Origin: Opitutaceae bacterium
GTDB lineage: Bacteria; Verrucomicrobiota; Verrucomicrobiia; Opitutales; Opitutaceae
NCBI GenBank assembly: GCA_027485815.1
Contig: JAIXQE010000207.1
Span: forward strand, 1-64,000
DNA length: 64,000 bases
Reading direction: 5' to 3'
In this document: piece by piece, positions 30,200 to 40,071 of the stretch
Layout: the number at the start of each line of letters is the position of its first letter
Position numbering within the stretch: position 1 is the first letter of the stretch
Translations under genes and position numbers: made by a program
Notes under the pieces: model-generated
The model's input: only the letters and a program-made list of their open reading frames with translations
What the model was told of the DNA's origin: nothing
Database searches by the model: none

Positions 30200-31648
30200 A
30201 TGCCCGCTGCTCCCCTGCCCCATCTCCCTCCCGGCAATCTCGCGCTGACTCGCCGGCAGCTCCTCGGCCGCACCGCGACCGGCATCGGCTCGCTCGCGCT
30301 CGCCTCACTGTTGCGCCCAGGATTGCTGGGCGGTCCGGCCGTCGCGCCGCACTTCGCCCCCAAGGCCAAGCGGGTGATCTACTTGTTCATGCACGGCGGG
30401 CCCTCGCAGCTCGACCTCTTCGACCACAAGCCCGGCCTCCGGGCGCGGCACGGCGAGGAGCTGCCCGCATCGCTCCGCGGCACCCAGCGCCTCACCGGGA
30501 TGACGAGTGGACAGAAGGCCTTTCCGGTGACGGCGTCGCTGTTCCAATTCGCCCGCCACGGCGCGAGCGGCGCGTGGGTCAGCGAGCTGCTGCCGCACAC
30601 CGCGCGCATCGTCGATGACCTGTGCTTCATCCGCTCGATGCACACGGAGGCGATCAACCACGACCCCGCCGTAACCCTGCTGCAGACCGGGCACCAGCAA
30701 CCGGGCCGCCCGAGCTTCGGCGCTTGGGCCAGTTACGGCCTCGGCAGCGAGAACCGTGACCTGCCTGCCTTCACCGTGCTGATCTCCCGCGGCAGCGCCG
30801 CCCGGCCCGCGGACCCACTCTACGCGCGCCTCTGGGGCTCCGGGTTTCTGCCCTCGAGCCACCAGGGCGTCGGCTTCCGCAGCGCCGGCGACCCGGTCCT
30901 GTATCTTTCCAACCCGCCGGGACTCGATGCCTCGGCCCGGCGCGATCAGCTCGACACCCTCGCCTCCCTCAACCGGCGCGCGGCCGCGGAACAGCTCGAC
31001 CCCGAGATCGAAACCCGCATCGCGCAGTACGAACTGGCGTACCGGATGCAGGCGTCGGTACCCGGCCTGCTGGACCTGAGCGACGAGCCCCCGGCGAGCT
31101 TCGAGGCCTACGGACCGCAGTCGCGCGTGCCCGGCACCTTCGCCGCGAACTGCCTGCTCGCCCGGCGGCTCGCCGAGCGCGGGGTGCGGTTCATCCAGCT
31201 CTACCACCGCGGCTGGGACCAGCATTACAACCTGCCCAGCGACCTCCGCCTCCAGGCCGGCGACGTGGACCAGCCCGGGGCGGCGCTCGTCCGCGACCTG
31301 AAGCAGCGCGGCCTCCTCGACGACACGCTGGTGGTCTGGGGCGGGGAGTTCGGCCGCACCACCTACAGCCAGGGACGGCTGGAGGCCGCCAATTACGGCC
31401 GAGACCATCACGGGGGGTGCTTCACCCTCTGGCTCGCCGGCGGCGGCGTGAAGCCCGGGGTGATTCACGGGGAAACCGATGAGTTCGGCTACCAGGTGAC
31501 GCGCGATCCCGTGCACGTGCATGACCTCAACGCCACCCTGCTCCACCTGCTCGGCCTCGACCATACCCGGCTCACCTACCGGTTCCAGGGCCGGGATTTC
31601 CGGTTGACCGACGTCCACGGCCGCGTGACCCAGCCTATCCTCGCCTGA
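30200..31648 (+). CDS. DUF1501 domain-containing protein, probable Tat substrate
   Basis: [23 protein letters not shown] (Tat-like) then [54 protein letters not shown]. Confidence 0.93.
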   Translation: MPAAPLPHLPPGNLALTRRQLLGRTATGIGSLALASLLRPGLLGGPAVAPHFAPKAKRVIYLFMHGGPSQLDLFDHKPGLRARHGEELPASLRGTQRLTGMTSGQKAFPVTASLFQFARHGASGAWVSELLPHTARIVDDLCFIRSMHTEAINHDPAVTLLQTGHQQPGRPSFGAWASYGLGSENRDLPAFTVLISRGSAARPADPLYARLWGSGFLPSSHQGVGFRSAGDPVLYLSNPPGLDASARRDQLDTLASLNRRAAAEQLDPEIETRIAQYELAYRMQASVPGLLDLSDEPPASFEAYGPQSRVPGTFAANCLLARRLAERGVRFIQLYHRGWDQHYNLPSDLRLQAGDVDQPGAALVRDLKQRGLLDDTLVVWGGEFGRTTYSQGRLEAANYGRDHHGGCFTLWLAGGGVKPGVIHGETDEFGYQVTRDPVHVHDLNATLLHLLGLDHTRLTYRFQGRDFRLTDVHGRVTQPILA

Positions 31649-31658
31649 AGGTTCCCGT

Positions 31659-34600
31659 ATGCTCCCGTCCCGGCTCCTGCTTCCCCTCGTATTGCCCCTG
31701 CTCCTGCCTTCCGCGCACTCCGGATCCCCGGCTGCGGAGCCGCCCCGCTTCACGACGGAGCTGGAGGACTTCGTCCGCCACTTCAAGCCCGGCGGCCAGG
31801 ACTTCGCCGGCCAGGCGCGGGTGCTGCCGCCCGAGGAGAGCGTCCGGCGGATGCAGGTGCCGGAGGGATACGCGGCGGAGCTGGTCGCCAGCGAACCCGC
31901 GGTGCGCCAACCCATCGACCTGCGCTTCGACGCGCGCGGCCGCCTCTGGGTCGTCCAGTACCTGCAGTACCCCTTCCCCGCCGGCCTCACCGTCACCGCG
32001 TACGACCAGTACATCCGCGCGGAATTCAATCAGGTGCCGCCCCCGCCGCCGCGGCACACCCGGGGCGCGGACCGCATCAGCATCCTCGAGGATCGCGACG
32101 GCGACGGCCGCTTCGAGATCGTGAAGACGTTCGTCGACGGCCTGAACCTCGCGACCAGCGTGCTCCCGGGCGAAGGCGGCGTCTGGGTGCTGATGTCCCC
32201 CTACCTGCTCTTTTATCCGGACCGCAACGGCGACGACGTGCCGGACGGCGACCCCGAGGTGCACCTGGCCGGCTTCGGCCTGGAGGACACCCATTCGCTC
32301 GCGAGCAGCCTGCACTGGGGCCCGGACGGCTGGATCTACGGGGCCACCGGCAGCACCACCAACCTGGAGATCCAGGGGGTGCGCCTCCTCGGCCAGGGCA
32401 TCTGGCGCTACCACCCCGGGACCCGCGTCTTCGAGATCTTCGCCGAGGGCGGGGGCAACACCTTCAGCCTCGAGTTCGACCAGTACGGCCGCGCCTTCTC
32501 GGGCACCAACAACGGCGCGACCCGGGGCCTCCACTACGCGCAGGGCGCCACCTACGTGAAGGGCTGGACCAAGCACGGACCGGCGATGAACCCTTTCATC
32601 TTCGGCTTCTTCGAGCACATGGCCCACGAGGGCTACGGGCAGCGCTTCCCCCAGACCTTCATCCTGTATGAGGCCGGACTCCTCCCGGAGCTGAACGGAC
32701 AGGTGGTCGTCGGGATGTCGCTCACCAACCGGGTGCAGGCCAGCCGCCTGCTGCCCCAGACCTCGACCTTCCGCACGGTCGACAGCGCGGCGCTGATCAC
32801 CACCGAGGACCGGACCTTCCGCCCGGTGGACATCGAGCAGGGACCGGATGGCGCGATCTACCTCGCGGACTGGAGCGACCCGCGCCTGAGCCATCTCAAC
32901 CCGCAAGACACGTGGGACAAGGCGACGGGCCGGATCGTGCGCCTCGTGCCCAAGGGCGTCCCGCTGCCCCGACCGGAGGACCTGACCCGGCTCGACGACG
33001 CCGCGTTGCTGGCCCGCCTCAGCCACCCCAATCGCGAGCACCGCGAGCAAGCGCGCCGCCTGCTCGCGGGGCGGCCCGCTGACCTTGGCCCGCGCCTCCG
33101 CACGCTGGTGGAGGGCAATGCTCCGGCCGCCCTGGAGGCGTTCTGGGTGCTGAACCTGCGCGACGAACTCGGGGAGCGCGACCTGCGCGCAGCCCTTGCC
33201 CATCCGAACCCGCACCTCCGCCGCTGGGCCGTGCGTCTCCTCGGGGATCGGGGCGTGCAGCAAGCAGCGACCGCGGCCGCCCTCGCGGAGCGTGCCGCCG
33301 TGGAGCCGGACGCGGAGGTCCGTAGCCAGTTCGCCAGCTCCGCCCGCCGCCTGCGTGCGGGTCAGGCCGTGCCGGTGGTGCGGGCCCTCCTGCGCCATGA
33401 GGCCGACGTGAGCGACCGGCACCTGCCGCTGCTGCTCTGGTGGGCCCTGGAGGGTCACGCGGAGGATGGCCGGGAGGAACTGCTCGGACTCGTCGCCGAT
33501 CCGTCGACCTGGCGTTCGCCGACGTTCCGCCGCGAGCTCGCCGAGCGGCTGGGGCGCCGTTTCACCGCGGATCAGGGCCCGCGGCGCCATTACACCCTCC
33601 GGCAGGGGGTGTACTCCGAATGGATCATCGACCGCGCGCCCGAGCACCTGCGGCGAAACCTCGAGTTCTGCGCCCGCCTGCTCGCCGCGGCCCCAGGTCC
33701 CGGCGAGGCTTCGCTGCTTGCCCAAGGGATGGCCCGCGGGCTCACGGGGCCGCGGGTCTCGGGTCCGCCGCCCGCGTTGCTGGAGGCCGTCGCCTCCGCC
33801 TGGGCCAAGACCCCCGAGCACGTCGCGCTGACCGCGCTCGCCGCCCGTCTGGGCGTGGCGGAGGCGGAGAGTCGCGCGGTCACGCGGTTGCGGGACGTGC
33901 GCCTGCCGGAGGCGGACCAGCAAATCCTCCTCGACCTCGTCTCCGCCCTCGCCCCGCCGGAGGCCCTCCCTGTCCTCGCCGAGCAATTCCGGACCGAACG
34001 CAACGAGGCCCGCCGCGCCCGGCGGTTGACGGCCCTGGCCGGCTTCGACCAGCCCGCCGCGACCGCCGCCGTACTCGACGCCTACCCCGCTCTCGGCCCG
34101 CGGCTGCAGGCGACGGCGCTCCGGCACCTCGCGGAGAAGCCGGTCTGGGCGAGGGTGATGCTGGAGCGGATGGCAGCCGGAAACTTCGCGCCCGGCGTGC
34201 TCGGCTCCGCCACGCTCGCGACGTTGCGCGCTCATCCGGATCCCGTGCTCCAGCGCCTGCTGGAACGCCACCTCAGCGCCGCGTCCGGAGCCGCGGACGC
34301 CGAAACCGCGCTGCTCCACGACGCCGGCCGCACCGCCTACAACCTGACCTGCGCCCCGTGCCATCAGGAGTCCGGCAGCGGCCTGGTCGGATTGGCTCCC
34401 GCCCTGGTGGCGTCCCCGTGGCTGCAGCGCGGGGACGAGGTGCTGGTTAACATCATCCTCCACGGGAAGGAGAACCCCGGCCGCGGCCTCGTGATGCCGC
34501 CGTGGCGGCAGCTGGATGACACGCAGATCGCGGCGATCCTGACCTATGCACGAAGGGAGTTTGGCAACGACGCCCGCATGGTTCCCCCCCTCCGGGTGAA

Positions 34601-34679
34601 GGAAGTCCGTGCCGCCGCCGGCAACCGCGACCGGCCGTGGTCCGATCGCGAGCTGGAGGCGCTGGCGGGCGGACGCTGA
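31659..34679 (+). CDS. PVC-type heme-binding CxxCH protein (beta-propeller dehydrogenase-like, HEAT repeats, C-terminal cytochrome c)
   Basis: QVPEGYAAELVASEPAVRQPIDLRFDARGRLWVVQYLQYPFPAG; DRISILEDRDGDGRFE; terminal LTCAPCHQESGSGLVGLAPALVASPWL. Confidence 0.92.
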   Translation: MLPSRLLLPLVLPLLLPSAHSGSPAAEPPRFTTELEDFVRHFKPGGQDFAGQARVLPPEESVRRMQVPEGYAAELVASEPAVRQPIDLRFDARGRLWVVQYLQYPFPAGLTVTAYDQYIRAEFNQVPPPPPRHTRGADRISILEDRDGDGRFEIVKTFVDGLNLATSVLPGEGGVWVLMSPYLLFYPDRNGDDVPDGDPEVHLAGFGLEDTHSLASSLHWGPDGWIYGATGSTTNLEIQGVRLLGQGIWRYHPGTRVFEIFAEGGGNTFSLEFDQYGRAFSGTNNGATRGLHYAQGATYVKGWTKHGPAMNPFIFGFFEHMAHEGYGQRFPQTFILYEAGLLPELNGQVVVGMSLTNRVQASRLLPQTSTFRTVDSAALITTEDRTFRPVDIEQGPDGAIYLADWSDPRLSHLNPQDTWDKATGRIVRLVPKGVPLPRPEDLTRLDDAALLARLSHPNREHREQARRLLAGRPADLGPRLRTLVEGNAPAALEAFWVLNLRDELGERDLRAALAHPNPHLRRWAVRLLGDRGVQQAATAAALAERAAVEPDAEVRSQFASSARRLRAGQAVPVVRALLRHEADVSDRHLPLLLWWALEGHAEDGREELLGLVADPSTWRSPTFRRELAERLGRRFTADQGPRRHYTLRQGVYSEWIIDRAPEHLRRNLEFCARLLAAAPGPGEASLLAQGMARGLTGPRVSGPPPALLEAVASAWAKTPEHVALTALAARLGVAEAESRAVTRLRDVRLPEADQQILLDLVSALAPPEALPVLAEQFRTERNEARRARRLTALAGFDQPAATAAVLDAYPALGPRLQATALRHLAEKPVWARVMLERMAAGNFAPGVLGSATLATLRAHPDPVLQRLLERHLSAASGAADAETALLHDAGRTAYNLTCAPCHQESGSGLVGLAPALVASPWLQRGDEVLVNIILHGKENPGRGLVMPPWRQLDDTQIAAILTYARREFGNDARMVPPLRVKEVRAAAGNRDRPWSDRELEALAGGR

Positions 34680-34771
34680 CGCCAGCCGCCGCGGACGCCG
34701 CAGCCGGCGGTTGACGCCCCGCCGGCGCGGTGCATCTGTACGGCCTCATCCTTCACCCTCCCGCAAGCATT

Positions 34772-35404
34772 ATGGCCTACACGCTTCCCGCCCTGCCCTA
34801 CGCCGCCACCGCGCTCGAGCCGCACATCGACGCCCGGACGATGGAAATCCATCACGGCAAGCACCACAACGCCTACGTCACCAACGCGAACAACCTGCTC
34901 AAGGATCATCCCGCGCTGGCCGGCCTCGACGTCAACGCCCTGATCGCCAACCTGGCGCAGGTACCCGAAGCCATCCGAGCCGGCGTCCGCAACAACGCGG
35001 GCGGCCACAGCAACCACGCCTTCTTCTGGAGCATCCTCGGCCCCGGTAAGGGAGGGGCCCCCAAGGGCACCCTCGCCGCGGCAATCACGGCCGGCTGGGG
35101 TGACTTCGACAAGTTCAAGGCCGCCTTCGCGCAGGCCGCCGCCACCCGCTTCGGCTCCGGCTGGGCGTGGCTCTACGTCGGGGCGGACAAGAAGCTCGCG
35201 ATCGGCTCCACCGCGAATCAGGACAGCCCGCTGATGGGCAAGGCGGTCGCGGGGATCGAGGGAAAGCCGGTGCTCGGCCTCGATGTCTGGGAGCACGCGT
35301 ACTACCTCCACTACCAGAACCGCCGCCCCGATTACGTCACCGCGTGGTGGAACGTGGTCGATTGGGACGCCGCGGAGCGGAACTACCAGGCCGCCCTCGC
35401 CTGA
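34772..35404 (+). CDS. Superoxide dismutase (Fe/Mn family)
   Basis: [70 protein letters not shown]. Confidence 0.97.
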   Translation: MAYTLPALPYAATALEPHIDARTMEIHHGKHHNAYVTNANNLLKDHPALAGLDVNALIANLAQVPEAIRAGVRNNAGGHSNHAFFWSILGPGKGGAPKGTLAAAITAGWGDFDKFKAAFAQAAATRFGSGWAWLYVGADKKLAIGSTANQDSPLMGKAVAGIEGKPVLGLDVWEHAYYLHYQNRRPDYVTAWWNVVDWDAAERNYQAALA

Positions 35405-35423
35405 GGCGGTCATCCGGCGCGCA

Positions 35424-35455
35424 GGCCGCACCTCTCCGGTGCGGCCTCTTTTTTT
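35424..35455 (+). terminator. Rho-independent terminator of the SOD gene
   Basis: 9-bp perfect stem ggccgcacc/ggtgcggcc, loop tctcc, followed by tcttttttt. Confidence 0.88.
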
Positions 35456-35852
35456 ACCGGCTCTGCAGGTGATGCTTGTTCAGCCCGGCCTTGCGGCAGG
35501 CGTCCCAAACAAAGGTCAGGCGGTCGAGGGTGGCCTTCTCATCGGAGCGGATGAGCACCGGGATGTCCTTGTCGACGTTCTTGATCTGCTGGAGCACCCC
35601 CGGCAGCTCGGCATCCGAGACCGGTTTCCCGTTCAGCGTGAGGGCGCCGTCCTTGCCGATCGAAATGGTGACGTTACCTCGGAACTCGTTCTTCCCGGCG
35701 GTCTCCACCTTCGGGAGCGTGATGTTCAGCGTCGAGGCGGACTTGAACTGCATCGTCACGAACGCGAAGAAGATCAGCATCACCAGCACGTCGATGAGGG
35801 CCACGAGGTTCAGCTCGGGCCGCGCGCGCCGGCGGGAGGAACGCAGGCTCAT
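35454..35852 (-). CDS. exbD: ExbD/TolR-family biopolymer transport protein
   Basis: ELNLVALIDVLVMLIFFAFVTMQF; ...DKDIPVLIRSDEKATLDRLTFV. Confidence 0.88.
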   Translation of the reverse strand: MSLRSSRRRARPELNLVALIDVLVMLIFFAFVTMQFKSASTLNITLPKVETAGKNEFRGNVTISIGKDGALTLNGKPVSDAELPGVLQQIKNVDKDIPVLIRSDEKATLDRLTFVWDACRKAGLNKHHLQSR

Positions 35853-35854
35853 CG

Positions 35855-36424
35855 TCAGCGGGCGCGCTGCAGGATCCGCTCCAGCAGCACGTCGAGTTGG
35901 GCGGCGTAATTCTCGATCTTGCGCTGGAGGTAGCCGCTGCCGACCAGCGAGGGGATCGCAATGGTCAGGCCGATCACCGTCGCGGAAAGCGCCAGCGCCA
36001 CGCCCTTGGTGAACGCCACCGGGTCCGGCAGCCCCGTGTCGGGGGAGATCTGGGAGAAGACCTGCAGCAGGCCGGTGACGGTGCCGGTCAAACCGATGAG
36101 GGGCGCCGCCGCGTAGATGACGTCGAGATAGGGGATCCCCCGCTCCATCCGGTTCAGTTCAAGGCGGGCGAAGGCCTTGACCGCCCCCTCGTCGTGGCGG
36201 TGCTGCTCGGCAAACTCCACGATCCGCGCCAACACGGTGTGACGACCGCCGACCAGGGGTTTGCCTGAGACGACCGCGTCGACCAGGTCCGCCGGCATCA
36301 CCGCCGCCCGCCGGAGCGCATAGGCGCGCTCGCAAACGATGAAGACCGCGGCGGCGGAGCAGACCGCGAGGGGATAAATCAACACTCCGGCGCCCTTCAG
36401 GACCTCAATCATCGCGAAAAACAT
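35855..36424 (-). CDS. exbB: MotA/TolQ/ExbB-family proton channel protein
   Basis: YLDVIYAAAPLIGLTGTVTGLLQVFSQI...GVALALSATVIGLTIAIPSLVGSGYLQRKIENY; adjacent to exbD. Confidence 0.9.
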   Translation of the reverse strand: MFFAMIEVLKGAGVLIYPLAVCSAAAVFIVCERAYALRRAAVMPADLVDAVVSGKPLVGGRHTVLARIVEFAEQHRHDEGAVKAFARLELNRMERGIPYLDVIYAAAPLIGLTGTVTGLLQVFSQISPDTGLPDPVAFTKGVALALSATVIGLTIAIPSLVGSGYLQRKIENYAAQLDVLLERILQRAR

Positions 36425-36548
36425 GGGTGGATGTGACCGTGTGGGAGTCAGACGGGGGCGCGAGGGAAAAGTTCAAACCGCGATCCACCGCTCCGGAAAA
36501 TTCCCGCCCCGGATTGCGCAGCGCCTCCCCCTGTGCTCCTTCCCCCGG

Positions 36549-36821
36549 ATGATCCGCCCGACCCTCGCGAACACCCTCCGCGGCGCCGCCCTAGCGCTGC
36601 TCATCGGGGGCTTCGGCGCCTGGCTCGCGACGGGGGCCCATCTCGGATTCACCCAGACCAGCCTCGTCACGATGCAGCGGGACGAGGTCACGGGCATCGA
36701 CTACCCGCAACGTCGGCCCGGGTTTGTCGCCGGCATCGAGATCCCCCTCGGCACCGCCGGCGCCGCGATCATCCTTGCCCTGCTTTCCCTGGCCGCCGAC
36801 CGCCGCCCACCGGCCGCCTGA
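36549..36821 (+). CDS. Small hypothetical membrane protein (about 2 TM segments)
   Basis: 90 aa, hydrophobic ALALLIGGFGAWLATG and AGAAIILALLSLA; 18 bp upstream of the YceI gene. Confidence 0.55.
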   Translation: MIRPTLANTLRGAALALLIGGFGAWLATGAHLGFTQTSLVTMQRDEVTGIDYPQRRPGFVAGIEIPLGTAGAAIILALLSLAADRRPPAA

Positions 36822-36839
36822 TCCCGCCTCCCTTTCCCG

Positions 36840-37466
36840 ATGAAAACCCACCACCTCACCCGCCTCCCCCTCCTCGTCGCCGCCCTCGGGCTCGCCGCGC
36901 AAGCCGCCCCGCTCACCTTCGACTTCAAGGACCCGAAGGGCGTCAACAACGTCCAGTTCACCCTCGATGCCCCGCTGGAATCGATCACCGGCACCGGCAC
37001 GGGGATCACCGGTTCGGTCAGCTTCGATCCCGCGCAACCCGCCGCCACCAAAGGCAAGATCGTGCTCGAGACGAAATCCCTGACCGTCGGCAACCCGATG
37101 ATGGCCGATCATCTCCGCGGGGAGAAATGGCTCGATGTCGCCAAGCACCCCGCGATCACCTTCGAGGCGGTGAGCCTGTCGAACGTCCGGACCCAGGGGA
37201 ACGTCGTGACCGCCGACGTCGCCGGAAAGCTCACGGTCAAGGGCGTCACCAAGGACATCAAGGTCCCGGTCTCCTTCACCCACCTCCCCGACAAGCTGGG
37301 CGCCCGGGTCAACGACCCGAAGGTCAAGGGCGACCTGCTGGTGCTCCGCGCCAATTTCTCGATCAATCGCGCCGACTTCGGCATCCAGCCGGGCCAGAAT
37401 ACGGACAAGGTCGCCGAAACCATCCAGTTGTCGCTCAGCATCGCCGGCGCTGCGCCCAAGGCCTGA
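36840..37466 (+). CDS. YceI-family periplasmic lipid-binding-like protein
   Basis: Signal peptide; VNNVQFTLDAPLESITGTGTGITGSVSFD; MMADHLRGEKWLDVAKHPAITFEAVSLS; VKGVTKDIKVPVSF. Confidence 0.92.
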   Translation: MKTHHLTRLPLLVAALGLAAQAAPLTFDFKDPKGVNNVQFTLDAPLESITGTGTGITGSVSFDPAQPAATKGKIVLETKSLTVGNPMMADHLRGEKWLDVAKHPAITFEAVSLSNVRTQGNVVTADVAGKLTVKGVTKDIKVPVSFTHLPDKLGARVNDPKVKGDLLVLRANFSINRADFGIQPGQNTDKVAETIQLSLSIAGAAPKA

Positions 37467-37480
37467 GGCGCGCCTCGTGG

Positions 37481-37508
37481 CCGGCGAAGGTCCGAAAGCC
37501 TTCGCCGG
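37481..37508. terminator. 10-bp perfect hairpin between convergent yceI-like and trpF genes (no U-tract)
   Basis: ccggcgaagg / ccttcgccgg with 8-nt loop tccgaaag; abuts trpF stop codon. Confidence 0.5.
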
Positions 37509-38177
37509 TCACTGCGGCCTCGCCGGGTCGGTGACAATGTGCTTTCGGATCGCCGACGCCAGCTCGGCCAGCTTCGCGGCATCCTTCACGCCGGGGGCGC
37601 TTTCCACCCCGCTGTTCACGTCGATCCAACGGGCGCCACTCTGACCGAGCGCCAGGGCGACGTTTTGCGGATTGAGTCCACCCGCCAGAATCCACTGGTG
37701 CGTCGGGTGCTCCCGGCGCAGTCGGGCAAAAGAGTCCCAATCACCCGTCTGGCCACTCCCGCCGAAGCCGGTGGCATGGTAGGTGTCCATCAGCAGCGTG
37801 CCGGCGGCCGCCAGCCATTCCGGGCGCCACGGGGTTCCCGGGGGCAGCTTGGGCGCGAGCCAGAGGCGGCCCGGCGCGGCCGCCGCCCAACCCGCCACCG
37901 TCTCCGCCGGAGTCTCGGCGCGGAAGTGCACCTGCAGGTGATCGAAGCCCGCATCGATCAAGCCCGCGAGAACCTCCGCCCGCGGTTCGACCGTGACTGC
38001 CACCTTTTGCCGGGGCGGCAGCCGCGGCCGCACCGCGCGAAACTGCTCGAGCGTGATGCAACGCGGAGATTTCGGATGGAGGATGAACCCAAGGTAGTCG
38101 GCGCCCACCCGATCGGCCGCCTCCGCGTCCACCAGGGAGCGAAGACCGCAGACCTTGACGCGGATGCCGGCGATCAT
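37509..38177 (-). CDS. trpF: Phosphoribosylanthranilate isomerase
   Basis: VKVCGLRSLVDAEAADRVGADYLGFILHPKSPR; HLQVHF; WILAGGLNPQNV; IDVNSGVESAPGVKD. Confidence 0.94.
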   Translation of the reverse strand: MIAGIRVKVCGLRSLVDAEAADRVGADYLGFILHPKSPRCITLEQFRAVRPRLPPRQKVAVTVEPRAEVLAGLIDAGFDHLQVHFRAETPAETVAGWAAAAPGRLWLAPKLPPGTPWRPEWLAAAGTLLMDTYHATGFGGSGQTGDWDSFARLRREHPTHQWILAGGLNPQNVALALGQSGARWIDVNSGVESAPGVKDAAKLAELASAIRKHIVTDPARPQ

Positions 38178-38194
38178 CGGACCTGCCTCCCCGA

Positions 38195-39289
38195 TCAGAA
38201 CGAGTTCACCGACCGGATGACGTGCTCGACCTGGGCATCCGTGAGCTCCGGGAAGATGGGCAGGCTCAGGCAGGTCTCCGCCGCCCGCTCGGCCCGCGGG
38301 AAGGAACCCGGACCGCGGCCTAGGGAAGCATAGCAAGGCTGCAGGTGGAGCGGCCGGGGATAGATCAGGTCGGTCCCGACCTCGAGCCCCGCCAGATGGG
38401 CGCGCAATTCGTCCCGGCGCGGATGCAGCACGGTAAACTGGTGAAAGACCGAGGCCCCGTGTTCCTCCGGACGCGGCAGGCGGGCGTCAGCCAGCCGGAT
38501 CTCCGCGCGGTAGCGGGCCGCGATCGCCTGGCGGCGGGTGGTCCAAGCGCCAAGGTGCGGCAGCTTCACGTTCAGCAGCGCCCCTTGGAATCCGTCCATC
38601 CGGAAGTTGCCGCCGATGATGTCGTGCTGGTAGCGGCGGTCGGACCCGTGCACCCGGATGTGACGGGCCCGGGTCAGCAGCGCCGGATCCCTCGCGACGA
38701 AGGCGCCGGCCTCGCCGCACGCGCCGAGATTCTTGGTCGGGTAAAAGCTGAACGTCCCGGCGTCGCCCAGCAGGCCCACGGGCGTCTCCCGGTACCGGGC
38801 GCCCACCGCCTGCGCGCAATCCTCGATCACAAACAGGCCGTGCCGCCGCGCGATCGCCAGGATCTCGTCCATCCGCGCCGGCTGGCCGAACAGGTGAACC
38901 ACCACGATGCCGCGGGTGCGCGGGGTGATGGCCGCCTCGAGGCGTTCCGGATCAAGGTTGAAGCCGTGCTCCTCGATGTCCGCGAAGACCGGCGTCGCGC
39001 GGACGTAGCTGATGCCCCAGGCGGAGGAAATGAACGTGAAGGGCGAGGTGATGATCTCGTCCCCGGGGCCGAAGCCGGCCAGCAGGCAGGCGACGTGCAA
39101 CGGCGAGGTGCCGCTGTTCATCCCGAGGACGCCCGGATAGCCGAGCGCGGCGCCGAACGCGCGCTCGAACTCCTCGACGTCGCGCCCGAGGCAGAATCGG
39201 TTCGCGTCGTAGGTGGCGGCGAGGGCCGCGAGCGCCTGCTCCCGCAGGACCCGGTGCTGCAGGGATAGATCGAGGAACGGAACCTTCAT
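38195..39289 (-). CDS. DegT/DnrJ/EryC1/StrS-family PLP aminotransferase
   Basis: VPFLDLSLQHRVL; GMNSGTSPLHVACLLAGFGPGDEIITSPFTFISSA; VIEDCAQAVGARY; FSFYPTKNLGACGEAG. Confidence 0.94.
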   Translation of the reverse strand: MKVPFLDLSLQHRVLREQALAALAATYDANRFCLGRDVEEFERAFGAALGYPGVLGMNSGTSPLHVACLLAGFGPGDEIITSPFTFISSAWGISYVRATPVFADIEEHGFNLDPERLEAAITPRTRGIVVVHLFGQPARMDEILAIARRHGLFVIEDCAQAVGARYRETPVGLLGDAGTFSFYPTKNLGACGEAGAFVARDPALLTRARHIRVHGSDRRYQHDIIGGNFRMDGFQGALLNVKLPHLGAWTTRRQAIAARYRAEIRLADARLPRPEEHGASVFHQFTVLHPRRDELRAHLAGLEVGTDLIYPRPLHLQPCYASLGRGPGSFPRAERAAETCLSLPIFPELTDAQVEHVIRSVNSF

Positions 39290-40071
39290 CGCGACAGGGC
39301 GGCGCGGAGGGCCGCCACGAGATCCTCCAACGAGGGGGTCGCGGCCTCGAAGGCCACCTCCAGCCCGGCCTTGCGCATCGCCTGTGTGGTGAGCGGCCCG
39401 ATGCTGCCCGCGAGCGGCCGGCGCGCCCCCTCCGCCAAGCGCAGGGCGGCGGACTGGGCCGCGTAGGATTCCACGGCGGAGGCGGAGGCGAACAGGATCG
39501 CGTCCGCCCCGCCGCGACGGAAATCGGCCGCGGCGGCGTCCCCCGCCAAATCCGTCGGTTCCGTCCGGTAAACCGGCAGGCGATCGACGATCGCCCGGGC
39601 CTCCTCCAGGCGGCGGACCAGGGTGTCGCGATTGAGGTTACCCGTCACCACGAGGATCTTGGCGCTGTCGAGGCTCCCGGTCGCGATGAGGGCTTCCGCG
39701 AGGGCGTCTCCCGTGGCCACCGTGGGCTGGCACTCGACCCGCAGGTGCTGCTCGCGGATCGCCGCCGCAGTGGTGTCGCCCACCGCCGCGAAGCGCAGCA
39801 GGCCGAGTGAACGGATATCGTCGAAGATCCGGTGAAACTCCTCGAAGAAACAGCGCACCCCGTTCGCGCTGGTGAAGACGATCCAGTCGTAGGTGCCGAG
39901 CTCGAGTAGGACGTCAGCGAGGGTCTGTTTGTCGATATCCTTGCGGACGCTGATGAGCGGCAGTTCGAGCACCTCCGCCCCGAGGGCCAGGAGGAGGCGG
40001 CCGAGCTCGGGCGCCTGATCGCGCGCGCGCGTGACGGCGATGCGCTTTCCGGCAAGGGATGCGGCGCTCAT
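39286..40071 (-). CDS. hemD: Uroporphyrinogen-III synthase
   Basis: GKRIAVTRARDQAPELGRLLLALGAEVLELPLISV; YDWIVFTSANGVRCFFE; downstream of and overlapping hemC (ATGA). Confidence 0.9.
   Translation of the reverse strand: MSAASLAGKRIAVTRARDQAPELGRLLLALGAEVLELPLISVRKDIDKQTLADVLLELGTYDWIVFTSANGVRCFFEEFHRIFDDIRSLGLLRFAAVGDTTAAAIREQHLRVECQPTVATGDALAEALIATGSLDSAKILVVTGNLNRDTLVRRLEEARAIVDRLPVYRTEPTDLAGDAAAADFRRGGADAILFASASAVESYAAQSAALRLAEGARRPLAGSIGPLTTQAMRKAGLEVAFEAATPSLEDLVAALRAALSR

Noticed and set aside
31635-34463. 942-aa minus-strand ORF opposite the PVC-heme gene
   Set aside because: Shadow ORF; low-complexity translation, opposite strand clearly coding.
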